A DNA stretch of 8,597 bases from Acidobacteriota bacterium. Lineage in GTDB: Bacteria > Acidobacteriota > Terriglobia > Terriglobales > Acidobacteriaceae. The stretch is taken from contig JAJXUS010000067.1 of assembly GCA_021782675.1 (NCBI GenBank), positions 1 to 8,597 on the forward strand, written 5' to 3'. The notes beneath the pieces are model-generated. The model searched no databases, was not told the origin of the DNA, and saw nothing but the letters and a program-made list of their open reading frames with translations. Shown here piece after piece: positions 1 through 6,354 of the stretch. Numbering within the stretch: the stretch's first letter is position 1; each line of letters begins with the position of its first letter. The translations under genes were made by a program, and so were the position numbers.

Positions 1-193
1 CCTTATGCGTATTCTGATCCTGGGCGCGCGGAACCTGGATCGCGTTGAGTTAGTGCTGGGCAGCGAAGTGCATCCGTACGACCTGCTGCGGTGCGACCGG
101 GCGATCTTTTCGCGGACGGCGCTCGAGCAGTTGCATGAGGCTTTGAAGAAGACGGTTTCGCGGCGTCGCGCCGCCGATGCGGAGGTAGCGTAA
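1..193 (+). CDS. rplD: 50S ribosomal protein L4, C-terminal fragment (5' end outside window)
   Basis: The reading frame is open from the first base (codon phase starts at position 2) and ends at TAA 191-193, so only about 63 C-terminal residues are present. The ATG at position 5 is an internal methionine, not the start. The fragment matches the end of L4: a short strand (ILILGARNLDRVELV), then the VHPYDLLRCDRAIFSRTALEQL segment, which corresponds to the conserved 'YDVLRYD..V.T..A...L' ending of the family. L4 binds 23S rRNA, and its extended loop (not in this window) lines the exit tunnel with L22. In some bacteria L4 also represses its own S10 operon; nothing here tests that. The stop codon overlaps the rplW start (TAATG), so the two genes are probably translationally coupled. 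The basic/acidic last residues (SRRRAADAEVA) look like an ordinary variable tail. Confidence 0.93.
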   Translation, partial: LMRILILGARNLDRVELVLGSEVHPYDLLRCDRAIFSRTALEQLHEALKKTVSRRRAADAEVA

Positions 194-486
194 TGGCGGA
201 TATTTATCAGGTGGTACGGCGCCCCCTGATTACCGAGAAGGCTCTGGGAGCGAAGGAAACCGAAGCGACGCTGGTGTTTGAAGTCGCGAGCAACGCGACC
301 AAGACAGAAGTGAAGCAGGCGATCGAAGCTCTGTTCAAGGTGAAGGTAGAGGCGGTTCGCACTGCAAACTTTGCCGGCAAAGAGCGCCGCCGCGGCCGCT
401 TCAGTGGGTATCGTTCCGACTGGAAGAAGGCGTATGTGCGCCTGCAGCCGGGACAGAAGATGCCGGAGTATATCGAAAGCCTGTAA
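193..486 (+). CDS. rplW: 50S ribosomal protein L23
   Basis: This 97-residue protein has the usual length of bacterial L23. It binds domain III of 23S rRNA beside the peptide exit tunnel and is the docking site for trigger factor and SRP. The N-terminal RRPLITEKA segment is the family's 'P.(V/I)(T/S)EK' motif; Glu15 aligns with E. coli Glu18, the residue contacted by trigger factor. The middle has the conserved TEVKQAIEALFKVKVEAVRT segment (about residues 38-57), and FSGYRSDWKKAYVRL (about 70-84) is the conserved basic C-terminal strand. The ATG overlaps the rplD stop by one base, and the GGAGG at 181-185 is placed as a ribosome binding site inside the end of rplD. A 117-nt spacer follows before rplB, unusually long for this half of the operon. 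Confidence 0.97.
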   Translation: MADIYQVVRRPLITEKALGAKETEATLVFEVASNATKTEVKQAIEALFKVKVEAVRTANFAGKERRRGRFSGYRSDWKKAYVRLQPGQKMPEYIESL

Positions 487-603
487 GCCGGGCAGGAATC
501 TGGCGACTGAGCAGTGTCTCAGCGGATGGCCGGAATCCAGAATCACGAACACCACGGATGGCGCCCGACGGCGCTGCCCGAGAACGAACGACGAGATAAA
601 ACG
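487..603 (+). promoter_or_regulatory. 117-nt rplW-rplB spacer with potential RNA structure
   Basis: This is the longest non-coding gap in the window. A perfect 7-bp complement, CGGGCAG (489-495) and CTGCCCG (574-580), could close the whole region. Inside it are two smaller hairpins: CTGAG-CTCAG (507-511/518-522, 6-nt loop) and GCGCC-CGAC-GGCGC (561-574). The last hairpin and the closing stem compete for base 574, so they cannot both form fully. I see no clear -35/-10 promoter and no U-tract, so a terminator is not supported. The frame of rplB stays open back to an ATG at 514, but those 30 extra residues do not resemble L2. A role as a structured mRNA element before rplB is an inference. Confidence 0.3.
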
Positions 604-1428
604 ATGCCGATCAAAACATATCGACCGATCACTCCGTCGCTGCGCTTCACCTCCACGGTTATCAATACGGACATCACCACAGACCGTCCGTATAAGCCGC
701 TGGTCGAGACGCGGCAACGCACCGGTGGGCGCCGGAACTCCGGCGACCTGACCATGCGTCACCACGGAGGCGGGCACAAGCGCAAGCTGCGGCTGATCGA
801 TTTCAAGCGCGACAAGGCCGACATTCCTGGCCGCGTTGCCACCATCGAATACGACCCGAACCGTTCGGCGCGCATTGCCCTGATCCACTATGCGGATGGC
901 GAAAAGCGCTACATTCTGCAGCCGATTGGACTTGAAGTCGGACAGTCGATCATGAGCGGCGAGAACGCGGACATCCTGGTGGGCAATGCTCTGCCGCTGC
1001 GCAGCATCCCTGCCGGTACTACAGTTCACAACGTGGAACTGCGGCCCGGCAAGGGAGCGCAGATGGTGCGGTCGGCGGGTGCGTCGGCGCAGCTGGTTGC
1101 AAAAGAGGGAGACTATGCCCTGCTGAAGCTGCCTTCCGGAGAGACGCGGCGTGTCCTGGTGGACTGCATGGCGACCATTGGTCAAGTTGGCAATACCGAT
1201 CACGAAAATGTCGCGATCGGCAAAGCGGGACGCAACCGCTGGAAGGGCATTCGCCCGACCAACCGAGGTGTGTCCATGAACCCGGTGGATCACCCGCACG
1301 GCGGCGGTGAAGGCAAGACCTCTGGCGGACGGCACCCGGTGACTCCATGGGGCCAGCCAACGCGCGGATATAAGACACGCAACAACAAGCGGACCGATGC
1401 AATGATCATCAGCCGCCGGAAGAAGTAA
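604..1428 (+). CDS. rplB: 50S ribosomal protein L2
   Basis: The product is 274 residues, the standard L2 length. L2 is a primary 23S rRNA binder needed for joining of the subunits and for the integrity of the peptidyl-transferase centre. The start at 604 gives [15 protein letters not shown], the family's typical N terminus. [21 protein letters not shown] follows (about 43-63), then the OB-fold and SH3-like core, and [17 protein letters not shown] at 222-238. His230 is probably the equivalent of the nearly invariant E. coli His229. The end ([22 protein letters not shown]) is the usual basic tail. The ribosome binding site is weak: only GAGA (593-596), 7 nt before the ATG. An upstream in-frame ATG at 514 would add 30 unconserved residues and is rejected. 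The gene follows a long, possibly structured spacer. Confidence 0.98.
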   Translation: MPIKTYRPITPSLRFTSTVINTDITTDRPYKPLVETRQRTGGRRNSGDLTMRHHGGGHKRKLRLIDFKRDKADIPGRVATIEYDPNRSARIALIHYADGEKRYILQPIGLEVGQSIMSGENADILVGNALPLRSIPAGTTVHNVELRPGKGAQMVRSAGASAQLVAKEGDYALLKLPSGETRRVLVDCMATIGQVGNTDHENVAIGKAGRNRWKGIRPTNRGVSMNPVDHPHGGGEGKTSGGRHPVTPWGQPTRGYKTRNNKRTDAMIISRRKK

Positions 1429-1439
1429 CAGGAGACGCA

Positions 1440-1724
1440 ATGGCACGTTCGACGAAGAAGGGACCATTTGCCGATACGCACCTGATCGTGAAGATTGAGG
1501 CGATGAACCGCGCCAACGATAAGAAGGTGATTCGCACCTGGTCGCGCCGGTCGACGATCTTCCCGGAGATGGTCGGACATACCCTGGCGGTCCACAACGG
1601 ACGCAAGTTTATTCCCGTCTATGTGACGGAGAACATGGTGGGGCATAAGCTCGGCGAGTTTGCGGCGACCCGAACGTTTAAGGGTCACTCCGCGAAGGCT
1701 GAGACCTCCACCAAGCCGCGGTAG
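1440..1724 (+). CDS. rpsS: 30S ribosomal protein S19
   Basis: S19 sits in the 30S head, forms a complex with S13 and lies close to the A-site tRNA and to the intersubunit bridge with L5. The protein has 94 residues, as usual. [15 protein letters not shown] is the classic N terminus. [17 protein letters not shown] (32-48), [20 protein letters not shown] (51-70) and [13 protein letters not shown] (71-83) cover the S19 core and its signature region. A GGAG (1431-1434) precedes the ATG, and the gene begins 11 nt after rplB, so both are certainly on one transcript. The final 11 residues ([10 protein letters not shown]) are a short variable tail. Nothing unusual was seen. Confidence 0.98.
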   Translation: MARSTKKGPFADTHLIVKIEAMNRANDKKVIRTWSRRSTIFPEMVGHTLAVHNGRKFIPVYVTENMVGHKLGEFAATRTFKGHSAKAETSTKPR

Positions 1725-1745
1725 CTCGGAGAGGCATAGAGGACG

Positions 1746-2285
1746 ATGAGATACGAGACACAGGAATTCCGGGCGGAAGCAAAGTTTCAGCGGGTCTCGC
1801 CCCAGAAGGCCAGGCTGGTCCTGGACCTGATCAAGGGCCGCCGCGTCGAAGATGCGCTGCAGACGGTGGCGTTTACGCAGAAGCGGGTGGCGCCGCTGGT
1901 CGAAAAGGTGTTGCGATCAGCAGTTGAGAACGCCAATTATTTGAGCGGGGAGCGCGGGCTCGATCTCGACGTGGATAATCTTTACGTTAAAACGGCGGTC
2001 GCGAATGATGGCCCCCGGCTGAAGCGGATCCGGCCGGCGCCCATGGGACGAGCGTTTCGCTATCAGCGCCGCATTTCGCAGATTCTGATCACGCTTGCTG
2101 AAAAGAAGCGGCCGGAACTGGCGCAGGCGATCGACAGCGAAGATACGAAGTCGGCGTCGAAGCCGCGCGGTAAAGCGGCCGGGAAAAAGACAGCGGGACG
2201 TCCAGTCGCCAAGAAGGCAGCGGCGAAGAAGACCGCCAACAAAAATACCGCCGCGAAATCTGCAGCGAAGAAGTCGACCAAGTAG
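1746..2285 (+). CDS. rplV: 50S ribosomal protein L22 with long basic C-terminal tail
   Basis: L22 binds all domains of 23S rRNA, and its beta-hairpin lines the exit tunnel with L4. Here residues 1-121 form the normal core: AKFQRVSPQKARLVLDLIKG (12-31), LVEKVLRSAVENAN (51-64), and the tunnel-loop segment GPRLKRIRPAPMGRAFR (89-105) followed by RRISQILITLAEK. That core already has the full family length of about 110-120 residues. It is followed by a short acidic linker (PELAQAIDSEDT, 123-134) and a tail (135-179) with 14 Lys, 2 Arg and 13 Ala and no acidic residue, histone H1-like in composition. The ATG follows rpsS by 21 nt, with GGAGAGG at 1728-1734. The tail is probably disordered and rRNA-binding or surface-exposed near the tunnel exit; that is inference. 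The identification as L22 is secure. Confidence 0.97.
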   Translation: MRYETQEFRAEAKFQRVSPQKARLVLDLIKGRRVEDALQTVAFTQKRVAPLVEKVLRSAVENANYLSGERGLDLDVDNLYVKTAVANDGPRLKRIRPAPMGRAFRYQRRISQILITLAEKKRPELAQAIDSEDTKSASKPRGKAAGKKTAGRPVAKKAAAKKTANKNTAAKSAAKKSTK

Positions 2286-2303
2286 GGCGGGGAAGGATTC
2301 AGC

Positions 2304-2969
2304 ATGGGTCAGAAGGTTCATCCGTACGGATTGCGGCTCGGCGTCAACAAGCCTTGGAAGTCACGCTGGTTTGTCGATCGCGGCTACGACAAGCTGCTGG
2401 TGGAAGACGTTCAGTTGCGGCGCGAGCTGAAGGACAAGCTGAAGTCGGCTGGCGTCAGCTCGATTGAAATTGAGCGTCCGGGCAACAAGCTGCGAATCAT
2501 CATCCGCACTGCGCGTCCAGGCATCATCATCGGGCGCAAGGGCGCGGAGATTGAGAAGCTGAAGGCCGATCTGCAGAAGCGTTCCAACCGCGAAGTGTTC
2601 ATCGATATCCTCGAGGTGAACAAGCCGGAACTGGATGCGCAGTTGGTTGCCGAGAACATCGCGCTGCAACTGGAGAAGCGAGTCAGCTTCCGCCGGGCGA
2701 TGCGCAAGGCCGTGGATTCGGCGCTGCGGTTTGGCTGCCGCGGCATCAAGGTGCGGGTTGGCGGACGGTTGAACGGGGCCGAGATTGCGCGGTCTGAGTG
2801 GTATCTGCAGGGCCGGCTGCCGCTTCACACGCTGCGGGCTGACATTGATTATGGATTCGCCGAAGCGCACACGACCTACGGAATTATCGGAGTCAAGGCG
2901 TGGGTGTATCGCGGTGATATCTATCAGCAGAAGAAGCGCGAACCACAGGCCGCTTCCAGCATTTTCTAA
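2304..2969 (+). CDS. rpsC: 30S ribosomal protein S3
   Basis: S3 lies at the mRNA entry channel of the 30S head and contributes, with S4 and S5, to mRNA unwinding. The 221-residue product has the family N terminus [13 protein letters not shown] (normally 'MGQK(V/I)(H/N)P.G.RLG'). A type II KH domain spans about residues 39-107, with its GXXG loop at GRKG 77-80. The C-terminal S3 domain includes [20 protein letters not shown] (131-150), [14 protein letters not shown] (153-166), and the closing [17 protein letters not shown] (190-206). The length and order of domains are standard, with only a short tail ([12 protein letters not shown]). The purine-rich GGGGAAGGA (2289-2297) serves as ribosome binding site. 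The gene starts 18 nt after rplV, as expected for rpsC in the S10 operon. Confidence 0.98.
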   Translation: MGQKVHPYGLRLGVNKPWKSRWFVDRGYDKLLVEDVQLRRELKDKLKSAGVSSIEIERPGNKLRIIIRTARPGIIIGRKGAEIEKLKADLQKRSNREVFIDILEVNKPELDAQLVAENIALQLEKRVSFRRAMRKAVDSALRFGCRGIKVRVGGRLNGAEIARSEWYLQGRLPLHTLRADIDYGFAEAHTTYGIIGVKAWVYRGDIYQQKKREPQAASSIF

Positions 2970-3002
2970 GCAAGTATACGAGCGATTTTCAGGACATTTC
3001 TT

Positions 3003-3440
3003 ATGTTGATGCCGAAGAAAGTGAAGTTCCGGAAGCAGCAGAAGGGCCGGAACCGGGGCAAGGCGTGGCGTGGTTCAGATCTGTCGTTTGGCGACTTCGG
3101 CCTAAAGACGCTGGAACACGCACACATCACCGACCGGCAGATCGAAGCCAGCCGCGTGGCGATGACCCGTTTCATCAAGCGTGGTGGCAAGATCTGGCTG
3201 CGGCTGTTCCCGGACAAGCCGATCACCAAGAAGCCGGCCGAAGTTCGTATGGGATCCGGCAAGGGCCCGCTCGATCACTGGGTCGCCGTGGTGCGGCCAG
3301 GAAAGATTCTTTTTGAGATGGAAGGCGTCAGCCGGGAAGTGGCTCAGGAAGCCATGCGGCTGGCCTCGCATAAGCTGCCGGTGAAGACGCTGTTTGTGGC
3401 GCGGCATGACAGCGTGAGCGCGGCAGCACCGCAGAAGTAA
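3003..3440 (+). CDS. rplP: 50S ribosomal protein L16
   Basis: L16 organises the A-site region of the 50S subunit and contacts the elbow of A- and P-site tRNAs. The protein is 145 residues. [19 protein letters not shown] is the hallmark N terminus, and 'MLMPK' in homologues supports the ATG at 3003 over the in-frame ATG at 3009. Further family segments are [12 protein letters not shown] (27-38), [14 protein letters not shown] (43-56), [21 protein letters not shown] (68-88), and the [14 protein letters not shown] stretch (93-106). Arg82 corresponds to the arginine hydroxylated in E. coli L16 (Arg81); whether it is modified here cannot be judged. AGGA (2991-2994) stands 8 nt before the start. 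The last 15 residues are a short Ala-rich extension. The gene follows rpsC after 33 nt. Confidence 0.98.
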   Translation: MLMPKKVKFRKQQKGRNRGKAWRGSDLSFGDFGLKTLEHAHITDRQIEASRVAMTRFIKRGGKIWLRLFPDKPITKKPAEVRMGSGKGPLDHWVAVVRPGKILFEMEGVSREVAQEAMRLASHKLPVKTLFVARHDSVSAAAPQK

Positions 3441-3471
3441 GCGGCTGGGATAGAAGCGAAGGACGGAGCGT

Positions 3472-3879
3472 ATGGAATTCGACAAGATTGCCAATCTGGA
3501 TCCGGAAGAATTGGTGGCGCAGGAGCGGCAGGCTGCTGAGCAACTGTTCCGGTTACGGTTTCAGATGCGGCTCGGACAAAACGAAGGGCTCAAGAAGCTC
3601 CGCGAATTGAAAAAGGATATTGCGCGGATCAAGACGGTCGAGCGGCAACGGGAGTTGGGTATTGGGGCGTCGGCGGCGACCGCGGGCACGGCTGAGCCCC
3701 GCAAAGCGGCGAAGTCAAAGCCGGCCAAAGGCCGGACCAAAGCCAAGGCGGCCGTCAAGTCACGCGGCGCCAAGACAGCCAAGCGGTCCGCGCGGACCGG
3801 CGCCAGCGCGAAGCGGGGAACCACATCCCGCGCGCATGCGCCGAAGCGCGGGCGGGCCAACGCCAAGAAGGGCAGCTAG
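3472..3879 (+). CDS. rpmC: 50S ribosomal protein L29 with 70-residue basic C-terminal extension
   Basis: L29 is a small two-helix protein beside L23 at the polypeptide exit tunnel and normally has about 60-75 residues. Here residues 1-63 are a complete L29: [23 protein letters not shown] (9-31) and the [21 protein letters not shown] helix (43-63), where 'LR..KK.IARI.T..R.RE' is the family signature. The remaining residues, to 135, are an extension with one acid (Glu75). From residue 76 on it has 13 Lys and 9 Arg in 60 positions, mixed with Ala, Gly, Ser and Thr, and is probably disordered. The position between rplP and rpsQ is canonical and confirms the call. GACGGAG (3461-3467) lies just before the ATG. 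The gene stops 2 nt before the rpsQ start. L22, two genes upstream, carries a similar tail. Confidence 0.94.
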   Translation: MEFDKIANLDPEELVAQERQAAEQLFRLRFQMRLGQNEGLKKLRELKKDIARIKTVERQRELGIGASAATAGTAEPRKAAKSKPAKGRTKAKAAVKSRGAKTAKRSARTGASAKRGTTSRAHAPKRGRANAKKGS

Positions 3880-3881
3880 TC

Positions 3882-4208
3882 ATGGAGTCAGCCGGGATGG
3901 CAGAAAACAAGCAGGAAGCTGCGGTGGAGTCGCGCCGCAATGAGAAGGTGGGCGAGGTTGTCTCGACCCGCATGCAGAAGACGATCGTGGTGGCCGTCGA
4001 GATGCGCAAGGCGCATCCCAAATATCGCCGGATTCTGCGCACGACCAAGAAGTTCTACGCGCATGATGAGCAGCAGACCGCACATGTCGGCGACGTGGTG
4101 CGGATTCGCGAAACACGGCCGTTGAGCAAGCTGAAGCGCTGGCAGTTGGAAGAGATTGTGCGCCGCTCCAGCCTGGCTCAGGTGGAAGAGACTGCCGCAA
4201 CGGTGTAG
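3882..4208 (+). CDS. rpsQ: 30S ribosomal protein S17
   Basis: S17 is an OB-fold protein that binds early to the 5' domain of 16S rRNA in the 30S body. [19 protein letters not shown] (22-40), [19 protein letters not shown] (45-63) and the S17 signature region [18 protein letters not shown] (70-87) are unmistakable. From the ATG at 3882 the protein has 108 residues, longer than the usual 80-90 at the N terminus. An alternative ATG at 3897 gives MAENKQEAA and 103 residues, with GGAG (3884-3887) 9 nt upstream. The 3882 start has AAGGG (3868-3872) at the same distance and lies only 2 nt after the rpmC stop, favouring coupled translation. I cannot decide between them from sequence alone. The first 20 residues are hydrophilic and unconserved. 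Confidence 0.95.
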   Translation: MESAGMAENKQEAAVESRRNEKVGEVVSTRMQKTIVVAVEMRKAHPKYRRILRTTKKFYAHDEQQTAHVGDVVRIRETRPLSKLKRWQLEEIVRRSSLAQVEETAATV

Positions 4209-4268
4209 CGGGCCCGCGGTGGGCGGCGGTTGGAACGCCTGCCTGCGGCAAAGAACGAGGAGATGACG

Positions 4269-4640
4269 ATGGCCGTACAGATGCGAACCATGTTGGCGGT
4301 GGCCGACAACTCTGGCGCCCGCAAGCTGCAGGTGATCCTGCCGCTGGGCGGCTCGACTGGACTCAAGGCCGGACTGGGCGATGTTGTCACGGCGGCGGTG
4401 AAGGAAGCCTCCCCGGACGGCCAGGTGAAGAAGGGCAAGGTCGTCAAGGCGGTGATTGTGCGCACGCGCAAGGAGTCGCGCCGTCGGGACGGGACCTACA
4501 TCCGTTTCGACCAGAATGCCGCCGTGTTGATCAATGAAGCGGGCGAGCCGGTGGGAACGCGCGTCTTTGGACCCGTGGCGCGCGAACTGCGTGAGAAGAA
4601 GTTTTTGAAGATTGTCTCCCTGGCGCCCGAGGTTCTCTAA
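4269..4640 (+). CDS. rplN: 50S ribosomal protein L14
   Basis: L14 binds 23S rRNA at the subunit interface and makes bridge contacts to 16S rRNA; it is also the binding site of the silencing factor RsfS. The start at 4269 gives [20 protein letters not shown], matching the family's 'MIQ..(T/S).L.VADNSGA(R/K)' start, and a length of 123 residues against a usual 122. The L14 signature (about residues 61-87: [22 protein letters not shown]) and the ending [25 protein letters not shown] are all typical. GAGGAG (4257-4262) sits 6 nt upstream. In-frame ATGs at 4230 and 4263 are rejected: the first adds unconserved residues, and the second leaves no room for a binding site. The preceding spacer of 60 nt is GC-rich. 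Confidence 0.98.
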   Translation: MAVQMRTMLAVADNSGARKLQVILPLGGSTGLKAGLGDVVTAAVKEASPDGQVKKGKVVKAVIVRTRKESRRRDGTYIRFDQNAAVLINEAGEPVGTRVFGPVARELREKKFLKIVSLAPEVL

Positions 4641-4688
4641 CCGCTTTCGCGGGGACTGAAGCGCAGGAGAAGGAAGCGAGAAGTAACG

Positions 4689-5015
4689 ATGGCAGGATTG
4701 AAGATTCGCCGCAATGACCGCGTAGAGGTGATCGCGGGCAAAGACAAGGGCAAGCAGGGACGCGTACTGCGCGTCATGGCCGCCGAGAACCGGCTGCTGG
4801 TTGAGCACGTCATGATGGTGAAAAAGACGGTGCGCCCGAACCCGCAGCGCAACATCAAGGGTGGAATTGCCGAGCAGGAAAACCCAATCCACGCTTCCAA
4901 CGTGATGCTGGTCTGCGGCAGTTGCGGCCCGGTGCGCGTGGGCTTCAAGATGGAAGGTGACAGGAAAGTCCGTGTCTGCCGGAAATGTGGTCAGGCGCTG
5001 GAAGGCAAAAAGTAA
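4689..5015 (+). CDS. rplX: 50S ribosomal protein L24, four-cysteine form
   Basis: L24 is an assembly-initiator protein that binds the 5' end of 23S rRNA and sits near the tunnel exit. The 108-residue protein begins MAGLKIRRNDRVEVIAGKDKGK; residues 9-35 are the KOW motif (DRVEVIAGKDKGKQGRVLRV). VKKTVRPNPQ and GGIAEQENPIHASNVML (about 58-74) are conserved core segments. The C-terminal part has Cys76-X2-Cys79 and Cys97-X2-Cys100, a zinc-ribbon-like arrangement found in L24 of several bacteria (for example Thermus) but absent in E. coli. Zinc binding is an inference. A purine-rich stretch (GGAGAAGGAAGCGAGAAG, 4666-4683) precedes the ATG. The spacer from rplN is 48 nt and starts with a small CCGC-TTTC-GCGG hairpin (4641-4652). 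Confidence 0.98.
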   Translation: MAGLKIRRNDRVEVIAGKDKGKQGRVLRVMAAENRLLVEHVMMVKKTVRPNPQRNIKGGIAEQENPIHASNVMLVCGSCGPVRVGFKMEGDRKVRVCRKCGQALEGKK

Positions 5016-5078
5016 GCGCGCAGACGGGAAATATCGGCCAACCAGGGCTGAATGCGGACGGCGAAGAGAGTGCAGACG

Positions 5079-5627
5079 ATGGCGACCAGACTGAAAGAAA
5101 AATACGCAAAAGAGATTAAGCCGGCGCTTCAGAAGGAGCTCGGTCTCAAGAACCCGATGGCGGTGCCGCGGCTTGAGAAGATCGTACTGAATATGGGACT
5201 GGGCGAGGCGACCCAGAATTCCAAAATGATGGATCCTCTGATGACCGACCTTGCGCTGATCACGGGCCAGAAGCCGGTGACCACGCGGGCCAAGAAGTCG
5301 ATCGCGGCCTTCAAGGTACGCGAAGGCATGCCCATCGGCGCCATGGTCACGCTGCGCGGCGACAAGATGTACGAGTTTCTGGATCGTCTGATTTCGACGG
5401 CGCTGCCGCGCGTGCGCGACTTTAAGGGCGTCTCCGCGAAGAGCTTTGATGGGCGGGGCAATTACACCCTGGGGATTCGCGATCAGCTGATCTTCCCGGA
5501 GATCGATATCGGCCGCGTGGAGCGGATGAAGGGCATGAACATCACCATCGTCACCACGGCGAAGGACGATCAGCAATCGCGGGCGCTGCTGCAGCATTTT
5601 GGCATGCCGTTCCGGCAGACCGCCTGA
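5079..5627 (+). CDS. rplE: 50S ribosomal protein L5
   Basis: L5 binds 5S rRNA with L18 in the central protuberance and contacts P-site tRNA and S13/S19 across the interface. Starting at 5079 the product has 182 residues (family about 179) and begins [22 protein letters not shown], in line with 'M..L...Y...(V/I).P.L..(E/K)' in homologues. [22 protein letters not shown] (23-44), [20 protein letters not shown] (60-79, the L5 signature), [16 protein letters not shown] (79-94), and [14 protein letters not shown] (129-142) are typical. AAGAGAG (5064-5070) is 8 nt upstream. An in-frame ATG at 5052 would add nine unconserved residues and has a poorly spaced AGGG, so I prefer 5079. In E. coli S8 represses translation around this start; I could not recognise an S8-type site in the 63-nt spacer. 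Confidence 0.97.
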   Translation: MATRLKEKYAKEIKPALQKELGLKNPMAVPRLEKIVLNMGLGEATQNSKMMDPLMTDLALITGQKPVTTRAKKSIAAFKVREGMPIGAMVTLRGDKMYEFLDRLISTALPRVRDFKGVSAKSFDGRGNYTLGIRDQLIFPEIDIGRVERMKGMNITIVTTAKDDQQSRALLQHFGMPFRQTA

Positions 5628-5670
5628 GGGCGCAGTGCCTGGCAGGTGCAGGTAAAGGATAGAGACGAAG

Positions 5671-5856
5671 ATGGCAACGACAGCAAAACGAGTCAAAGAC
5701 AAGCGGAAGCCGAAGTTTTCCTCGCGGCGGCACAATCGCTGCAATCTGTGCGGAAGGCCGCGGGCATTTCTGCGTAAATTCGGCATCTGCCGGCTTTGCT
5801 TTCGCGGGTTGGCACATCAGGGCGAGATTCCCGGTGTTGTCAAGTCATCCTGGTAG
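5671..5856 (+). CDS. rpsZ: 30S ribosomal protein S14, type Z (zinc-binding)
   Basis: S14 belongs to the late-assembling 30S head near S3 and S10. This is the short form: 61 residues with Cys24-X2-Cys27-X12-Cys40-X2-Cys43, the four ligands of a structural zinc ion. The segment [20 protein letters not shown] (21-40), then [21 protein letters not shown], is the family's nearly invariant core and C terminus. The long zinc-free S14 has about 100 residues, so this is a complete gene and not a fragment. The gene is sometimes labelled rpsN. AAGGA (5655-5659) lies 11 nt before the ATG, with a closer AGAGACGAAG purine stretch. Position between rplE and rpsH is canonical. The 61 residues contain 17 Lys or Arg, which is normal for this protein. 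Confidence 0.98.
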   Translation: MATTAKRVKDKRKPKFSSRRHNRCNLCGRPRAFLRKFGICRLCFRGLAHQGEIPGVVKSSW

Positions 5857-5943
5857 AGCAGGTTTTTGAAAGACGGCCGCGGCGCGATGAGCGTGACCGG
5901 GGCGAGCGTTCCTGCCGAGGGCGGTGGGAATCGAGGAGAGACG

Positions 5944-6342
5944 ATGAGTGTAAGTGATCCGGTTTCCGATCTGCTGGCGCGGCTGCGCAATGCGATCCAC
6001 GCGCGCCATGCGAAGCTCGATGTGCCGGCGTCGAAGCTGAAGCTGGAGATCGCCCGCATTTTGAAGGAAGAGGGCTACATCTCCAACTACAAGGCGACCG
6101 AGGAGAACAGCCGCCGCTTGCTGCGCGTTTACCTCAAGTACGACACCAACAACCAGGCGGCCATCCGCGGGCTGGCGCGTGTCTCGCATCCAGGATGCCG
6201 CGTCTATGTGCACCGCGACCAGATCCGGCGGGTACAGGGCGGTCTCGGGATCAGCATCATCACCACGCCCAAAGGCGTGATGACAGGCCGGCAGGCCCGG
6301 CGTGAAGGCGTGGGCGGCGAGCTGTTGTGCGAAATCTGGTAG
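5944..6342 (+). CDS. rpsH: 30S ribosomal protein S8
   Basis: S8 is a primary 16S rRNA binder (helix 21) essential for central-domain assembly; in E. coli it also represses the spc operon. The start at 5944 gives MSVSDPVSDLLARLRNAIHA, the family's 'M..(S/T)DP(I/V)...L.R(I/L)RNA' N terminus, and a 132-residue product of standard length. KLEIARILKEEGYISNY (33-49) and GISIITTPKGVMTGRQAR (102-119, the S8 signature) are conserved, and GVGGELLCEIW closes the protein normally. GAGGAGAG (5933-5940) is a strong ribosome binding site. The in-frame ATGs at 5866 and 5887 would add Gly-rich residues with no similarity to S8 and are rejected. The preceding spacer is 87 nt, long for this operon. Confidence 0.98.
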   Translation: MSVSDPVSDLLARLRNAIHARHAKLDVPASKLKLEIARILKEEGYISNYKATEENSRRLLRVYLKYDTNNQAAIRGLARVSHPGCRVYVHRDQIRRVQGGLGISIITTPKGVMTGRQARREGVGGELLCEIW

Positions 6343-6354
6343 GCGAAGCTGGCT

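Noticed and set aside
514..603. In-frame N-terminal extension of L2 starting at ATG 514
   Set aside because: The 30 added residues do not resemble L2, whereas the product from 604 has the family's exact N terminus and length. The frame is merely open through the spacer.
371..751. A 126-codon + strand frame overlapping rplW, the spacer and rplB
   Set aside because: It runs out of frame through two certain genes, has low-complexity Arg/Ser composition and no recognisable domain.
3661..3876. L29 tail as the result of a frameshift or as a separate fused gene
   Set aside because: The tail has uniform basic low-complexity composition, the same GC-rich codon style, and ends just before rpsQ. L22 has a comparable tail, so a genuine extension is the simpler reading, although only comparison can settle it.
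4641..4652. CCGC-TTTC-GCGG hairpin right after rplN as a terminator
   Set aside because: The stem has four pairs, no U-tract follows, and rplX starts 37 nt later in the same operon.
4209..5078. Spacers rpsQ-rplN, rplN-rplX and rplX-rplE are all multiples of three (60, 48 and 63 nt)
   Set aside because: Each spacer follows an in-frame stop, so there is no fusion or read-through product, and three multiples of three in a row is not rare enough to need an explanation.
5016..5078. S8 autoregulatory binding site before rplE, as known in E. coli
   Set aside because: I looked for a helix-21-like element. Only a 5-bp stem with one G-U (CGGCC 5035-5039 with GGCTG 5046-5050) was visible, without the features of the S8 site, so I do not call it.
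3888..5786. A 632-codon open frame on the - strand opposite rpsQ to rpsZ
   Set aside because: rpsQ, rplN, rplX and rplE are all in the same phase, and this antisense frame lines up codon-for-codon with them. It is broken only where sense codons TTA, CTA or TCA occur, which GC-rich ribosomal genes avoid. Its translation is rich in His, Arg and Leu, resembles no family I know, and lies opposite five certain genes.
5671..5856. Short S14 gene as a truncated or broken rpsN
   Set aside because: All four zinc-ligand cysteines and the normal C terminus are present; 61 residues is the standard length of the zinc-type S14.
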